Positions 1 to 8,357 of a stretch of 46,670 nt of DNA are shown in pieces. The translations under genes and the position numbers were made by a program. How positions within the stretch are numbered: the first letter of the stretch is position 1; every line of letters begins with the position of its first letter. The notes below the pieces were generated by a model, which was given only the letters and a program-made list of their open reading frames with translations, did not search any database and was not told where the DNA came from. This DNA comes from Pontiellaceae bacterium (lineage in GTDB: Bacteria > Verrucomicrobiota > Kiritimatiellia > Kiritimatiellales > Tichowtungiaceae), in contig JAOZSE010000002.1 in the NCBI GenBank assembly GCA_029939835.1, positions 1 to 46,670 on the forward strand, given 5' to 3'.

Positions 1-1945
1 CTGATTTTTTGATCAGAATGTTGCCGCCGGAAAGATCCCTGAAAAACACGCCGCGATTGTGCATCGTAAATAAAAATTCGCAAAGCTGGCGATAAGCATC
101 CTCTTCCGAAATTCCCTGATACATCTTTTCGCCGGCAGCAAATGCTGAACAAAGTTGGCGCGCTGAAAAATCGGCGTTTACATGCTCACAAATGTAATAG
201 TTCTGCATGACGTTGGCATTGCCTTTTTTTTCAAAAAAGGCAACCGGCGGTGCCGTCTCAATGCCGCGCCGCAACAGCTCGGCGGCACCATTCCAGCTGC
301 GCAGTCCTTTGGAAGGTTTAAAGCGGCCAAGCAGTTTTTTATACCCATGCATTTTCACCGGCGTTTTAATGACCAGCTTTTTAGTAAAATTTCGAGGGTC
401 AGGCACCGTCCAAACTGCATTGCGTGCATGGCGAAGAAGTGCGTCTGTCGACGGAGCACCAATTTTCGAGGGATGGATGGCTTTTAATTGGTTTCGATCT
501 TCCTCATCCCGGACAACCAGCACACCTTGCCAGTCGTCCTGCCGGAAAAGAATATGCTTTTTTCGGATATGCCGATGAATTGATAAGCGTTTAATCACAT
601 CAGCTGCAGGATTAATTGCCACGGTTTGGGCCGCCGGAAAACGCAGGTAGACTGGGGATTCAGTAATCAGTTCAGGCGCGGCGCCCAAAACATCTCCATC
701 GCGCGAAATATATTCGGCTACACCAATATCCTCTGCCGCATAGATATCCTTCAGTGCGGCCGCTCTGCCATTTGGCGTCCATACGGCGTGTATCTTATAT
801 TTCTCTGAAGAAAAAGCTTGCACTTCCAGAGCGTTGGTTCCATTCAGCCTTCCTTCATAATGCATGCCGGGAAACAGGGCAGCGAAGGTTTTCATCGCGT
901 GGAAAGAGGGACGCAACCGGAATTTTGAAACATCTCCGGAAACACCGGCATAATGTGTAACACGATCCAATGCAGGGTCTCGCCCGCCGCCATCATCAAT
1001 CAAGCCTTCGCGATGACTGATTAAAGGCCCCCAGAACGCCCGGCGCAAAACACCTGATGCCGCGCAGAGAATCATATAGCGCGCGAGATAATCAGCTTGT
1101 TTCTCTTCGCCGTCTGGCAGACGGCGATGAATCCGCGGCAAGGTCCAGAAAGCAACCGGGGAGAGAAATTCAGGCACTCCGAAATCCTTACCGATCTGCT
1201 GCAGTAAAAATGATTTTTTAATCAGTTTGCAGCCGCAAAGCGGGGCCAGCCGGCGACCGATTATCTTGTGATCATTGCGTTCCGGTTCTGTGCAACGCTC
1301 GGAAAACAGGTTGTCCGTATGAATGTCCGGCAACTGTCTTCGGCTTTTTAGAATGGAAAGCAGCCCGATATTAAACAACGGCTCAAAGTCTGTAATATTC
1401 GGGCCGGCCAGCCTTATTTTACAGCGTCGGACTTCATCATGGGCAATTTGCCATGCATTCAGAAACCCTTTCAGCGTATAACCGGCCCAGCGCCGCCGGT
1501 TTACAGTCGAACCGATTTCCACCAGTTGGATTTTGTCACCAAAACGACACAGCACATCCGCAACAAAATTCCACCAGACCTCCTGGGCGGCTGACGTTTC
1601 CATTGCCCTCGCCGCATGGAACGGCTGCACCAGATGCAGCATGATATGGAAGGATTCTTCGCTCAGCCTATCAAGAAACCGCGCCACATGGTTATCTTCA
1701 TCGCCATAGGTAAAATCGAGTCTTACCTGATCAACTCCAAGTTCCCGCAACCGGGCAATCACATAGGCATCCATCGCCGGGTCTTCTGAGGTTGCAACGC
1801 CCACGCCGGAAAAATCGGCAGAAACCTGATGGTCGGGAAGCGGCAGGCAACCGTTTTTAGAACGAAGCTTTCCTGTCAGTATGTAAACAAGATTGGCACA
1901 AATAAATTGCCAACCCGGTTTAATTCTAGAACTCTTTACCGCCAT
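1..1945 (-). CDS. TIM-barrel-like / InaA-WaaP-type kinase fusion protein, 3' end beyond window
   Basis: An open frame runs from an ATG at 1945 off the left edge, with 648 residues visible and an in-frame TAA just upstream at 1970-1972. The purine-rich stretch GGAGAGAGG about 8 nt before the ATG supports this start. Residues of roughly 35-350 look like a glycoside-hydrolase-style TIM barrel (ARLRELGVDQVRLDF, then LVEIGSTVNRRRW). The last part is a WaaP/InaA/RIO-like kinase: the catalytic loop FFRDLSGGNIL has Asp637 and Asn642. The DFG-equivalent would lie beyond the window. The combination suggests a surface-polysaccharide enzyme, with a carbohydrate-binding or processing half and a phosphotransfer half. 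Which sugar it acts on cannot be read. The domain assignment is from motif reading only: the kinase half is fairly sure, the barrel less so. Confidence 0.7.
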   Translation of the reverse strand, partial: MAVKSSRIKPGWQFICANLVYILTGKLRSKNGCLPLPDHQVSADFSGVGVATSEDPAMDAYVIARLRELGVDQVRLDFTYGDEDNHVARFLDRLSEESFHIMLHLVQPFHAARAMETSAAQEVWWNFVADVLCRFGDKIQLVEIGSTVNRRRWAGYTLKGFLNAWQIAHDEVRRCKIRLAGPNITDFEPLFNIGLLSILKSRRQLPDIHTDNLFSERCTEPERNDHKIIGRRLAPLCGCKLIKKSFLLQQIGKDFGVPEFLSPVAFWTLPRIHRRLPDGEEKQADYLARYMILCAASGVLRRAFWGPLISHREGLIDDGGGRDPALDRVTHYAGVSGDVSKFRLRPSFHAMKTFAALFPGMHYEGRLNGTNALEVQAFSSEKYKIHAVWTPNGRAAALKDIYAAEDIGVAEYISRDGDVLGAAPELITESPVYLRFPAAQTVAINPAADVIKRLSIHRHIRKKHILFRQDDWQGVLVVRDEEDRNQLKAIHPSKIGAPSTDALLRHARNAVWTVPDPRNFTKKLVIKTPVKMHGYKKLLGRFKPSKGLRSWNGAAELLRRGIETAPPVAFFEKKGNANVMQNYYICEHVNADFSARQLCSAFAAGEKMYQGISEEDAYRQLCEFLFTMHNRGVFFRDLSGGNILIKKS

Positions 1946-2247
1946 CCATTCCCTCTCTCCGACCGATTGTTACGCCAAGAATACCGTCCTGTCCGATCCT
2001 TTCAACAGCGCTGTTGCCAGAACAGTCATTCGACCACAAAACGATGGGGGCGTGCAAGCGCGGCTGACGAAAGAACTGTTCGAGTGCAGCGGATGCCTTG
2101 CGCTGTTGGCCAACATCTGTACCGCTTATCTGCCGTGCAACCGAACCGATAGCAAACTTCCGACGGCCTAAAAAAACTCGTGAATCGTCAACTGCACCAG
2201 AAAGTCGTTTATTATAGGTCAAATCGGCAATAAAAGGTTTATTCAAA

Positions 2248-2275
2248 TTGAATTCCAGCAATGCTCCAATATACT
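2248..2275 (+). promoter_or_regulatory. candidate sigma-70 promoter for the rightward polysaccharide gene pair
   Basis: TTGAAT at 2248-2253 and TATACT at 2270-2275 are separated by 16 bp, about 31 bp before the ATG at 2307. AAGAAGAG lies about 9 nt before that ATG and can serve as ribosome binding site. The rest of the 361-bp divergent interval 1946-2306 shows no convincing gene. A leftward frame of about 110 codons from a TTG at 2261 has no recognisable motif and overlaps the neighbouring start. Confidence 0.4.
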
Positions 2276-2306
2276 GCCCGAGTATTTATAAGAAGAGTGT
2301 ATCTAT

Positions 2307-4529
2307 ATGATCTGTCCTGCAAAAATTTGGAACAAAAACACTCGATTTATTGAAATCGGCGCAACCAAGCCGCTTATTGCAACCGCCCTGAAGCAATCCG
2401 GACTAGAAAAATACCTGCTATTAACCCGCGACTCCGAAACGGCAAAGCAACTGAAGGGCACAGAGCCACTATTATCCAATGTGATAGAGGTTATACATGA
2501 TAAAAAATTTCTCTCGCACAACAATGCTGATGTCTTGATCCTTTCAGGGAAAGCCGCTCGCTTTCTTTGGAAGCACCGGAGAATCCGCCACGCTGAAGAT
2601 ATTGTTTGGGATCCGAGCCTGTTCCCCTACAACATCAGCGCATTTTTGGCGGCCGTCGTTCACTTCCTTCTATGGAATCAGAAACTGCCCCGACCAGTTC
2701 TGTTCAAAAACAACAAGTGCTTACGGCTGATGTTTGTGAACTCCATTCGCAGGCCCAAAAATAAAGCAAAGGCACGCTGCTATATACCGCAGGCACTGGG
2801 GATTGAAGGCTTTTTTAACTGTCTCGAAAAACATCATTTTCGATATGCCATCCTGCGATGGTTCGAACAACTTCCAAATCTGGAGGCCAACGAAGACATC
2901 GACATCCTCTGTAGCGATACTGATGTGGAGAAAATTCGCGACGTACTTCTCTCCGGCCCGGGAACGCAACCGGTCGATCTATACAGTACTTCCGGACTCA
3001 AGGGCTCGAATTTCAAAAATATGGCTTACTTCCAACCACATCTGGCTGAAGAAATTCTGGATCATACCGTCCTCTATAAAGACCAATACCGCGTACCAGA
3101 CCCAGAGTACCATTTTATGAGCATGGCTTATCATGCGGTGTATCACAAAGCGGAACAATCCGGACTGCCAACGGTCCATAAAGCGGCGCATCTTCCGGAG
3201 CACCCCAAACGCGACTTCAAAACCATTCTGGAAAAAATGGCAAAGAAAATCGGTATTAAGATTGAAGCCGATATGGAGAGCCTTGACAACTTCCTCAAGG
3301 AGAAGGGCTGGCGTCCAGCGATCGACACCCTGCATCGCTTTGCCAGCGATTCAAAATGGATCCGGGAAACGATAAAGGAGGGGGGGGGGAACTACTCGGA
3401 TCACGGGCTGACCGTTTTTGTTGTCCGACAAACCGGAACGGAGCTGGGTGTCGAGCAAAAGGTCATAAACGAACTGAAACATGTCGGATTCGATATTCTT
3501 TATACAAAACAACTGACGCCAGAAGAGGCAGAGTGCGCCGGAAGAACCACGCGCGGCGGCAACTGGGACATTGGCTTGGGAAAAGAACGTGGAGGCCCCC
3601 CATCCTTTATTATCGTCTGCTACGACCTCTTCCCGGCACCCGTACCAAAAAATAAACAAAAGCTATACCCGGGGGTTACCAATGGACGCATCCTCCGAAA
3701 ACACAAGATCCGGTTCAAGGTGACTAACCACCCGAAAATGAACATTCTGCACTCCAGTGACAACCCGGAAGAAGCCTGGCATTACGTAGAGGTCTTCACG
3801 CCGGAATTCATGGATGAAATCCAACAGAAAATCGCTGAACTGGAGACTTGGTCGCAAACGGATGAACAAGTTCTTCAGGTGCTATCAAGGAGGGGGCGAC
3901 GAGCCAAGGTTGAACTCATAGAGTTCAATGGTGATAAGGCCATAAAAAAAACCTTCAAACCCGATGCAACAAAATTCATGGAGCGGGAAAAGTTCGCCAT
4001 GACGGAACTTCGCAAGAGCTGCCCAAGAATTCCTCCACTACTCGCATTATCTCCCAGCTCAATCACCTATCCCTACTACACAAAGTCGATTGATCTGCAC
4101 CGAAAATCCGGACGATTACTTCCTCTAAAATACGCCCGGCAAGCCATGGAGGCCATTCGTCAGGTATATGATGCCGGATACGCACTCATCGACTGCCACC
4201 CCGGCAATCTGGTTGTTGATAAAATGGAAGGCGTGATGCTGATCGACTTTGAATACCTCTACAAATATGCAACCAAGCCTGAGTCATTCGAACAATGCTA
4301 TGACATTGCGGGTTGCCCACTTGGATTTACTGAGCAACCCCACGCGAAATCACTCAATAACTACGACAAATTCTGGAAACCCTGCACAGGCCTGACGCTA
4401 CACAGCATGCTCTATAATTCTCTTTGTTTGCAGCATTTCAAAAGAACGGCTTACTGCATAACACGCGCCCCGCTTATGCTTTTCTATCTGCTCAGAAACA
4501 TTATAAAAAACGACAATAAAAAGGTGTAA
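2307..4529 (+). CDS. multidomain polysaccharide protein: nucleotidyltransferase-like, NDK-like and kinase-like domains
   Basis: This is a 740-residue protein. Residues 1-120 have a weak methyltransferase-like beginning (FIEIGATKPL). Around 180-330 there is a nucleotidyltransferase-like patch with EDIDIL (Asp197, Asp199). Residues about 367-500 resemble nucleoside diphosphate kinase: VFVVRQTG takes the place of the usual strand 1, followed by KVINELKHVGFDILYTKQLT and the active-site-like NILHSSD, with His482 in the phosphohistidine position. The usual Lys of strand 1 is Arg and the usual HGSD is HSSD. Residues 530-700 are a kinase fold with DCHPGN (Asp629, Asn634) and DFE (647-649). A run of ten G at codons 358-361 sits just before the NDK-like part. 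The downstream partner starts 2 bp after the stop, so the two are probably co-translated. The exact reaction is unknown; a role in glycan phosphorylation is inferred. Confidence 0.7.
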   Translation: MICPAKIWNKNTRFIEIGATKPLIATALKQSGLEKYLLLTRDSETAKQLKGTEPLLSNVIEVIHDKKFLSHNNADVLILSGKAARFLWKHRRIRHAEDIVWDPSLFPYNISAFLAAVVHFLLWNQKLPRPVLFKNNKCLRLMFVNSIRRPKNKAKARCYIPQALGIEGFFNCLEKHHFRYAILRWFEQLPNLEANEDIDILCSDTDVEKIRDVLLSGPGTQPVDLYSTSGLKGSNFKNMAYFQPHLAEEILDHTVLYKDQYRVPDPEYHFMSMAYHAVYHKAEQSGLPTVHKAAHLPEHPKRDFKTILEKMAKKIGIKIEADMESLDNFLKEKGWRPAIDTLHRFASDSKWIRETIKEGGGNYSDHGLTVFVVRQTGTELGVEQKVINELKHVGFDILYTKQLTPEEAECAGRTTRGGNWDIGLGKERGGPPSFIIVCYDLFPAPVPKNKQKLYPGVTNGRILRKHKIRFKVTNHPKMNILHSSDNPEEAWHYVEVFTPEFMDEIQQKIAELETWSQTDEQVLQVLSRRGRRAKVELIEFNGDKAIKKTFKPDATKFMEREKFAMTELRKSCPRIPPLLALSPSSITYPYYTKSIDLHRKSGRLLPLKYARQAMEAIRQVYDAGYALIDCHPGNLVVDKMEGVMLIDFEYLYKYATKPESFEQCYDIAGCPLGFTEQPHAKSLNNYDKFWKPCTGLTLHSMLYNSLCLQHFKRTAYCITRAPLMLFYLLRNIIKNDNKKV
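3380..3389 (+). repeat. G10 homopolymer inside coding sequence
   Basis: Ten consecutive G encode the end of Glu358 and Gly359-361 of the multidomain protein. A slip of one base would terminate or scramble the NDK-like and kinase-like halves. In Campylobacter and other bacteria, poly-G tracts in surface-glycan genes are classical phase-variation switches. Here that role is inferred; a sequencing artefact is the alternative. Confidence 0.8.
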
Positions 4530-4531
4530 TC

Positions 4532-5635
4532 GTGTCAGAGCTATCGCCAATAATCACATACTACTCACCCTGCCTTCAAGGAAGCCTCTCCATGGCGGTT
4601 CTTCAACGGGAATGCGGGGGAACGTTTGTCACAAACCGCCCCTCAACCCTAAAACATTTTCGGGCTCTCTATCCCGATGTACAAACCCAGCGCCGCTATA
4701 GATATTTTAAATGGATGGGGGGGCATAAGCTTTTGAGTGAGGCGGACGTGATCTTCACCGGAGCAGGCTACAACGAATACCTCCCGCAGTTCTCTGCCAA
4801 AAAGTTCATGCTGTTTCACGGAACGTTGGGCGGCATAAATGATGCTCTTGTTCGGCGTTTCACTCACTTCGACCATATGTTTTTGATTGGCCCAAGGATG
4901 GAACAGCAAATAGCCAGATATAACCATAAATACAATATCCCATACACCGTTACCGGGTTCCTTCCCTTTGCGCTGTATCCGGAAAACACAGAGGAAACAA
5001 AACATGAAATCCTCAGGAAACTTGGTTTGGATCATTCAAAAAAAACTATTGTCTACACACCCAGCAAAGCATCGTTCGGCACGTGGCTTTATGCTGCCGA
5101 GGATATCGCGCAACAAACCCCACTGGACTTTAATTTGATCCTGCGCCCCCACCCGAACCAGGCTCTGAGCGGCTCTAAACAGGACAAAACATCGTTTAAA
5201 CGAGTCTCAAACATACTCAAGAATCGCCCCAACGGGATTATTGATCTTTCAATCTGTTCTTTACCGGAGCTCGAGTGCATTGCGGATTTAATGATTACCG
5301 ATGCAAACTCACCCTCCGAGGAATCCATGTTCTATGATTGTGCACAACTTTTCTCGGACGCTCATCTCTCTTCGAAAAAGGCCTTTATTGAGCGCTTCAA
5401 TGAATGGGACATGCACCCCGAAGATACCGAAGGTTATATGCAACTGTTTGATTGCGGGCCCAAATTCCATGAAGAGGGCTATCGCGACTGGGGTAAAGCC
5501 ATTCACACCGCGATCGAAACCAAGGGAGACTATGCGGATGCGCGATCCCAATGCTTCAGGTATATTTTTGGAGAGAGAGATCGCCTGGCATCTAAACGGG
5601 TGGCCGAAAGGATCGGTGATCTTCTTCAAGAATAG
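4532..5635 (+). CDS. CDP-glycerol glycerophosphotransferase-like (TagB/TagF family) enzyme
   Basis: A 367-residue protein starting at a GTG, with AAGGTG just upstream; the start follows the previous stop by 2 bp. Family features are the strand KTIVYTPSKASFGTW near residue 170, LRPHPN near 206 and MITDANSPSEESMFYD near 255, corresponding to the TPTWR, RPHP and SDYSS segments of CDP-glycerol:poly(glycerophosphate) glycerophosphotransferases. These enzymes move glycerol- or ribitol-phosphate from a CDP donor onto a wall or capsule acceptor at the inner membrane. In a Gram-negative LPS region this suggests a glycerophosphate-containing glycan. A related polysaccharide pyruvyl- or glycosyl-transferase cannot be fully excluded. 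The 3' end overlaps the convergent ptmE-like gene by 10 bp. A G7 run lies at 4717-4723. Confidence 0.75.
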   Translation: MSELSPIITYYSPCLQGSLSMAVLQRECGGTFVTNRPSTLKHFRALYPDVQTQRRYRYFKWMGGHKLLSEADVIFTGAGYNEYLPQFSAKKFMLFHGTLGGINDALVRRFTHFDHMFLIGPRMEQQIARYNHKYNIPYTVTGFLPFALYPENTEETKHEILRKLGLDHSKKTIVYTPSKASFGTWLYAAEDIAQQTPLDFNLILRPHPNQALSGSKQDKTSFKRVSNILKNRPNGIIDLSICSLPELECIADLMITDANSPSEESMFYDCAQLFSDAHLSSKKAFIERFNEWDMHPEDTEGYMQLFDCGPKFHEEGYRDWGKAIHTAIETKGDYADARSQCFRYIFGERDRLASKRVAERIGDLLQE

Positions 5636-6666
5636 CCTTGGGCTTTTTTCAAATCAGCCACCTGCCCCACATCGGCCCAGTCGTCTTTTATAAGAAAACT
5701 TCCACACGGAAGATCCTTTTCAACGGCCTCCTCAAAAAGGGTGGTCAGCGGGAAATATTCCTCTGGAATAGTGGCCACAGCCTCGGGCGACAACACGTAA
5801 ATTCCCGCATTCACCAAGTGGGAAACGATTGGTTTTTCCTCCAAGCTCCTTACGCGATCACCATCCACCTTAATACAACCATAGGGAACCTGATGCGTAT
5901 ATTTATGGGTTCCAATCGTGGCATGGAATCCGCCTTGATTATGAAAGTTCAGCATCTGCTCCAAATTGGCCTGTAATACTAGGTCCCCATTCATAACCAG
6001 TAGAGGATTTTCGGACTTCTCAGGAAGCAAGGCAAGCGCTCCCCCTGTTCCCAGCGGATCATTTTCCTTCAGATATTCAATCGTGCAACCAAAGCGCTCT
6101 CCATCACCAAAATAATCTTCGATGACATCTCCCATGTAATTGATGGAAAGAAAGATGCGGCGAATACCAAAACCGACTAAATGAAGTATAAGGCGCTCTA
6201 AAATGGGTCGACCGGCAACCTTCACCATCGGCTTTGGCATGTGTTTCGTAATGGGATGCAGGCGTGTGCCCCGTCCTCCTGCCATGACCACTGCCCAGTT
6301 AGGGCGTTCAGAATGTCCGATCAGACGACTGAGAAAATGTATGCCAACAAGATTTCTACATCCATCAAGGACTGGGATCTGACGAATCCGCCTTGCCTGC
6401 ATCAGATCAAGTACATACGCCCGTTCATCTTCCGGATCCACAAAACTAAAATCCGTACATGTATATTCTTTGAGTGGCGACTGGAGTGTGTCACCAGCCA
6501 ACAATGCACGACGGATATCGCCATCGGTAAGAGTGCCGCAAACCTTATTGTCCTTATCAAGAACAACGGCAAAACCCTCCGCGTCCCGATCAATCACCTC
6601 CAAAGCATCCTTAAGGATGCCTTCTCGGGAAATGCAGTAGGACTCTAATTTCATCATATTATTCAC
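5626..6666 (-). CDS. ptmE: CBS-domain nucleotidyltransferase, PtmE-type glucosamine-1-phosphate guanylyltransferase
   Basis: 346 residues. Residues 1-115 form a CBS pair (CGTLTDGDIRRALLAG and RRIRQIPVLD). Residues 124-346 are a sugar-1-phosphate nucleotidyltransferase with VVMAGGRGTRLHPIT (128-140), MPKPMVKVAGRPILE and a GTGGALALL segment. This CBS-NTase architecture is that of Campylobacter jejuni PtmE, which makes GDP-glucosamine for the GDP-linked legionaminic acid route. The location beside ptmA, legF and ptmF homologues supports that function. The start is GTG with AGGAGG 4 nt upstream; ATG codons at codons 4 and 5 are alternatives. It is the last gene of the leftward Leg cluster. A 171-bp spacer (6667-6837) with no visible gene separates it from ptmA. 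Confidence 0.85.
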   Translation of the reverse strand: MNNMMKLESYCISREGILKDALEVIDRDAEGFAVVLDKDNKVCGTLTDGDIRRALLAGDTLQSPLKEYTCTDFSFVDPEDERAYVLDLMQARRIRQIPVLDGCRNLVGIHFLSRLIGHSERPNWAVVMAGGRGTRLHPITKHMPKPMVKVAGRPILERLILHLVGFGIRRIFLSINYMGDVIEDYFGDGERFGCTIEYLKENDPLGTGGALALLPEKSENPLLVMNGDLVLQANLEQMLNFHNQGGFHATIGTHKYTHQVPYGCIKVDGDRVRSLEEKPIVSHLVNAGIYVLSPEAVATIPEEYFPLTTLFEEAVEKDLPCGSFLIKDDWADVGQVADLKKAQGYS

Positions 6667-6837
6667 ATCGCCTCCTACACATCAAAAGCCGAAAAAACCC
6701 TCGCCTTTTTAGTTATAATATTTAACGGAAACCTCGGAAAAACAAACCTCGAAAGTTGCTTTGCCGCATATCGGAGCTAACCTTCTTTGCTATAGGTATA
6801 AAATTATTTTACATACTGGCTTTGTGCAGGTTGCGGG

Positions 6838-7641
6838 CTACCAAACACCCCATCCGCCATCAATGATCAGATTTTGTCCGGTCACATAGGCCGACAAATC
6901 GCTCGCCAGATAGCACACCGCCCCCTTGAAATCCTCCTCTGTGGCCATGCGCTGCAAAGGCGTTCTTTTAACATAACGATCAACAAACCGTTCGTCCTGA
7001 TCTCTAAAAACCCCGCCCGGCGTGATTGTATTCACTCGGATATCCGGCGCAAGCACCGTAGAGCACCACCGCGTAAGCTGGATCAAACCTCCCTTGCTGG
7101 CGGCATAAGCCGCAGGATTGCCCATGCTAAGGTCGTCGTACAAACGCAAATCCGGAGCGTAAACACCATAAATACTCGAAATGTTGATTATGCTTCCATG
7201 ACCAGAAGTCTTCAGTAAAGGAGCTGCAGCTTTCGATAAGTTGAACACTGATGTCAGATTAACTTCCATTGCCTTGCGCCATGTATCGGCCGTCTGATCC
7301 TCAAAAGGCACGGCCCAACCTTCCAAATTGGTAGTGCCAACAAATGCTGCGCAGTTGACCAGCACATCCAATCCGCCCAGTTGCCCGACAACCGCAGACG
7401 GCAAGGCACAAACATCATTTTCTTCGGCCATATCCACTGCAAATCCTGCGGAAGGAACATCATACTTCCTCGACAGGCCTGCGGAGGTTTCCATGCATGA
7501 AGTCTCATCGATATCGACGATGGCCACCGATGCCCCCAATTCGGCAACGGCATCAGCCATTGCTCTTCCAATATGCCCGGCACCACCTGTTATTAGAACA
7601 ACGCGTCCATTCAGGGCCATCAACTGATTTATACTTCTCAT
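6838..7641 (-). CDS. ptmA: short-chain dehydrogenase/reductase, PtmA-like
   Basis: A 267-residue classical SDR. The Rossmann motif VVLITGGAGHIGRAMA is near residue 14, the NNAG-equivalent is LVNCAAFVG near 92, the catalytic Ser is in NISSIYG, and YAASKGG supplies Tyr and Lys. NITPGGV and YVTGQNLIIDGGWGVW complete the family pattern at the C-terminus. In C. jejuni, PtmA is encoded beside the CMP-legionaminate synthetase and is assigned to the early supply of aminosugar for the Leg pathway. The same neighbourhood here supports that name. The ATG overlaps the stop of legF as ATGA, a sign of translational coupling. The substrate cannot be proved from sequence, and other SDR roles in nonulosonate synthesis remain possible. 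Confidence 0.8.
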   Translation of the reverse strand: MRSINQLMALNGRVVLITGGAGHIGRAMADAVAELGASVAIVDIDETSCMETSAGLSRKYDVPSAGFAVDMAEENDVCALPSAVVGQLGGLDVLVNCAAFVGTTNLEGWAVPFEDQTADTWRKAMEVNLTSVFNLSKAAAPLLKTSGHGSIINISSIYGVYAPDLRLYDDLSMGNPAAYAASKGGLIQLTRWCSTVLAPDIRVNTITPGGVFRDQDERFVDRYVKRTPLQRMATEEDFKGAVCYLASDLSAYVTGQNLIIDGGWGVW

Positions 7642-8357
7642 TGTTTGGCTCGCTTTCGCTTCATAAGAAATTCGGCAAACTCAAAATCCAGTTCGCCATC
7701 GATATCCACAGCATGTTCTACAGGAATTTCAACCGCACCAACACGTCCGTCCCAAATGGAATCCATGCACATAACAAATTCAGGCGCCGTAATGTAAAAA
7801 GCCGTTGCGATATCATAGACTGGCTTAAAGTCTTGGCGTCTGGCCATAACCTGATCCGGCGGATTGACCAAATCCACCGAGCCATTATCCGCTATATTGA
7901 CAACATTAAACGAGGGATGGCGATTCGACCGACTAACGGAAATAACCGTGTCCCACCCTTCCTTGGAGAAAAACTTCTCAATACCTCGGTTTACCTCGTC
8001 TACCGTCCGCAACGGCGCCGTAGGCGGCAGGCTGATCATGGCATCCATATCCGGAAAATCCGATTTCCTGATCCATTCCACGGCATGCCGCCAAGCCAAA
8101 CGTTCCGGCGCTTGATCCGTAGCTAAATCCGCAGGACGCATGAACGGCACTTCGGCCCCGTATTCACGAGCAACTTCTGCTATTTCGACATCATCGGTTG
8201 AAACAAAAACCTTGCTGATCCAATCCGATTGCAGACCGGTCGCAACCGCATACGCAATGAGTGGACGCCCAGCGAATGAAAGAACATTCTTGCGCGGCAG
8301 ACCTTTGGAACCACCCCTCGCAAAAATCCATGCGTATATTACTGGATTGTTCTGCAT
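7638..8357 (-). CDS. legF: CMP-N,N'-diacetyllegionaminic acid synthase (acylneuraminate cytidylyltransferase family)
   Basis: About 239 residues. The N-terminal YAWIFARGGSKGLPRKN is the CTP-binding signature of CMP-sialate synthetases. ISLPPTAPLRTVDEVN and the C-terminal EHAVDIDGELDFEFAE (metal-binding Asp residues) agree with LegF/PtmB and NeuA. The enzyme activates legionaminic acid as CMP sugar in the cytoplasm, the last step before transfer. I chose the ATG at 8357, preceded by AGAGGG, over a TTG three codons earlier. It overlaps the 3' end of the ptmF-like gene by 19 bp and the ptmA start by ATGA. The Leg rather than Neu5Ac assignment rests on the neighbouring GDP-sugar genes. Confidence 0.88.
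   Translation of the reverse strand: MQNNPVIYAWIFARGGSKGLPRKNVLSFAGRPLIAYAVATGLQSDWISKVFVSTDDVEIAEVAREYGAEVPFMRPADLATDQAPERLAWRHAVEWIRKSDFPDMDAMISLPPTAPLRTVDEVNRGIEKFFSKEGWDTVISVSRSNRHPSFNVVNIADNGSVDLVNPPDQVMARRQDFKPVYDIATAFYITAPEFVMCMDSIWDGRVGAVEIPVEHAVDIDGELDFEFAEFLMKRKRAKQ

Noticed and set aside
1926-2261. Leftward frame of about 110 codons between the two divergent surface genes
   Set aside because: It starts at a TTG with GGAG only 2 nt away, has no recognisable motif and overlaps the well-supported start at 1945. A very small unknown gene cannot be excluded.
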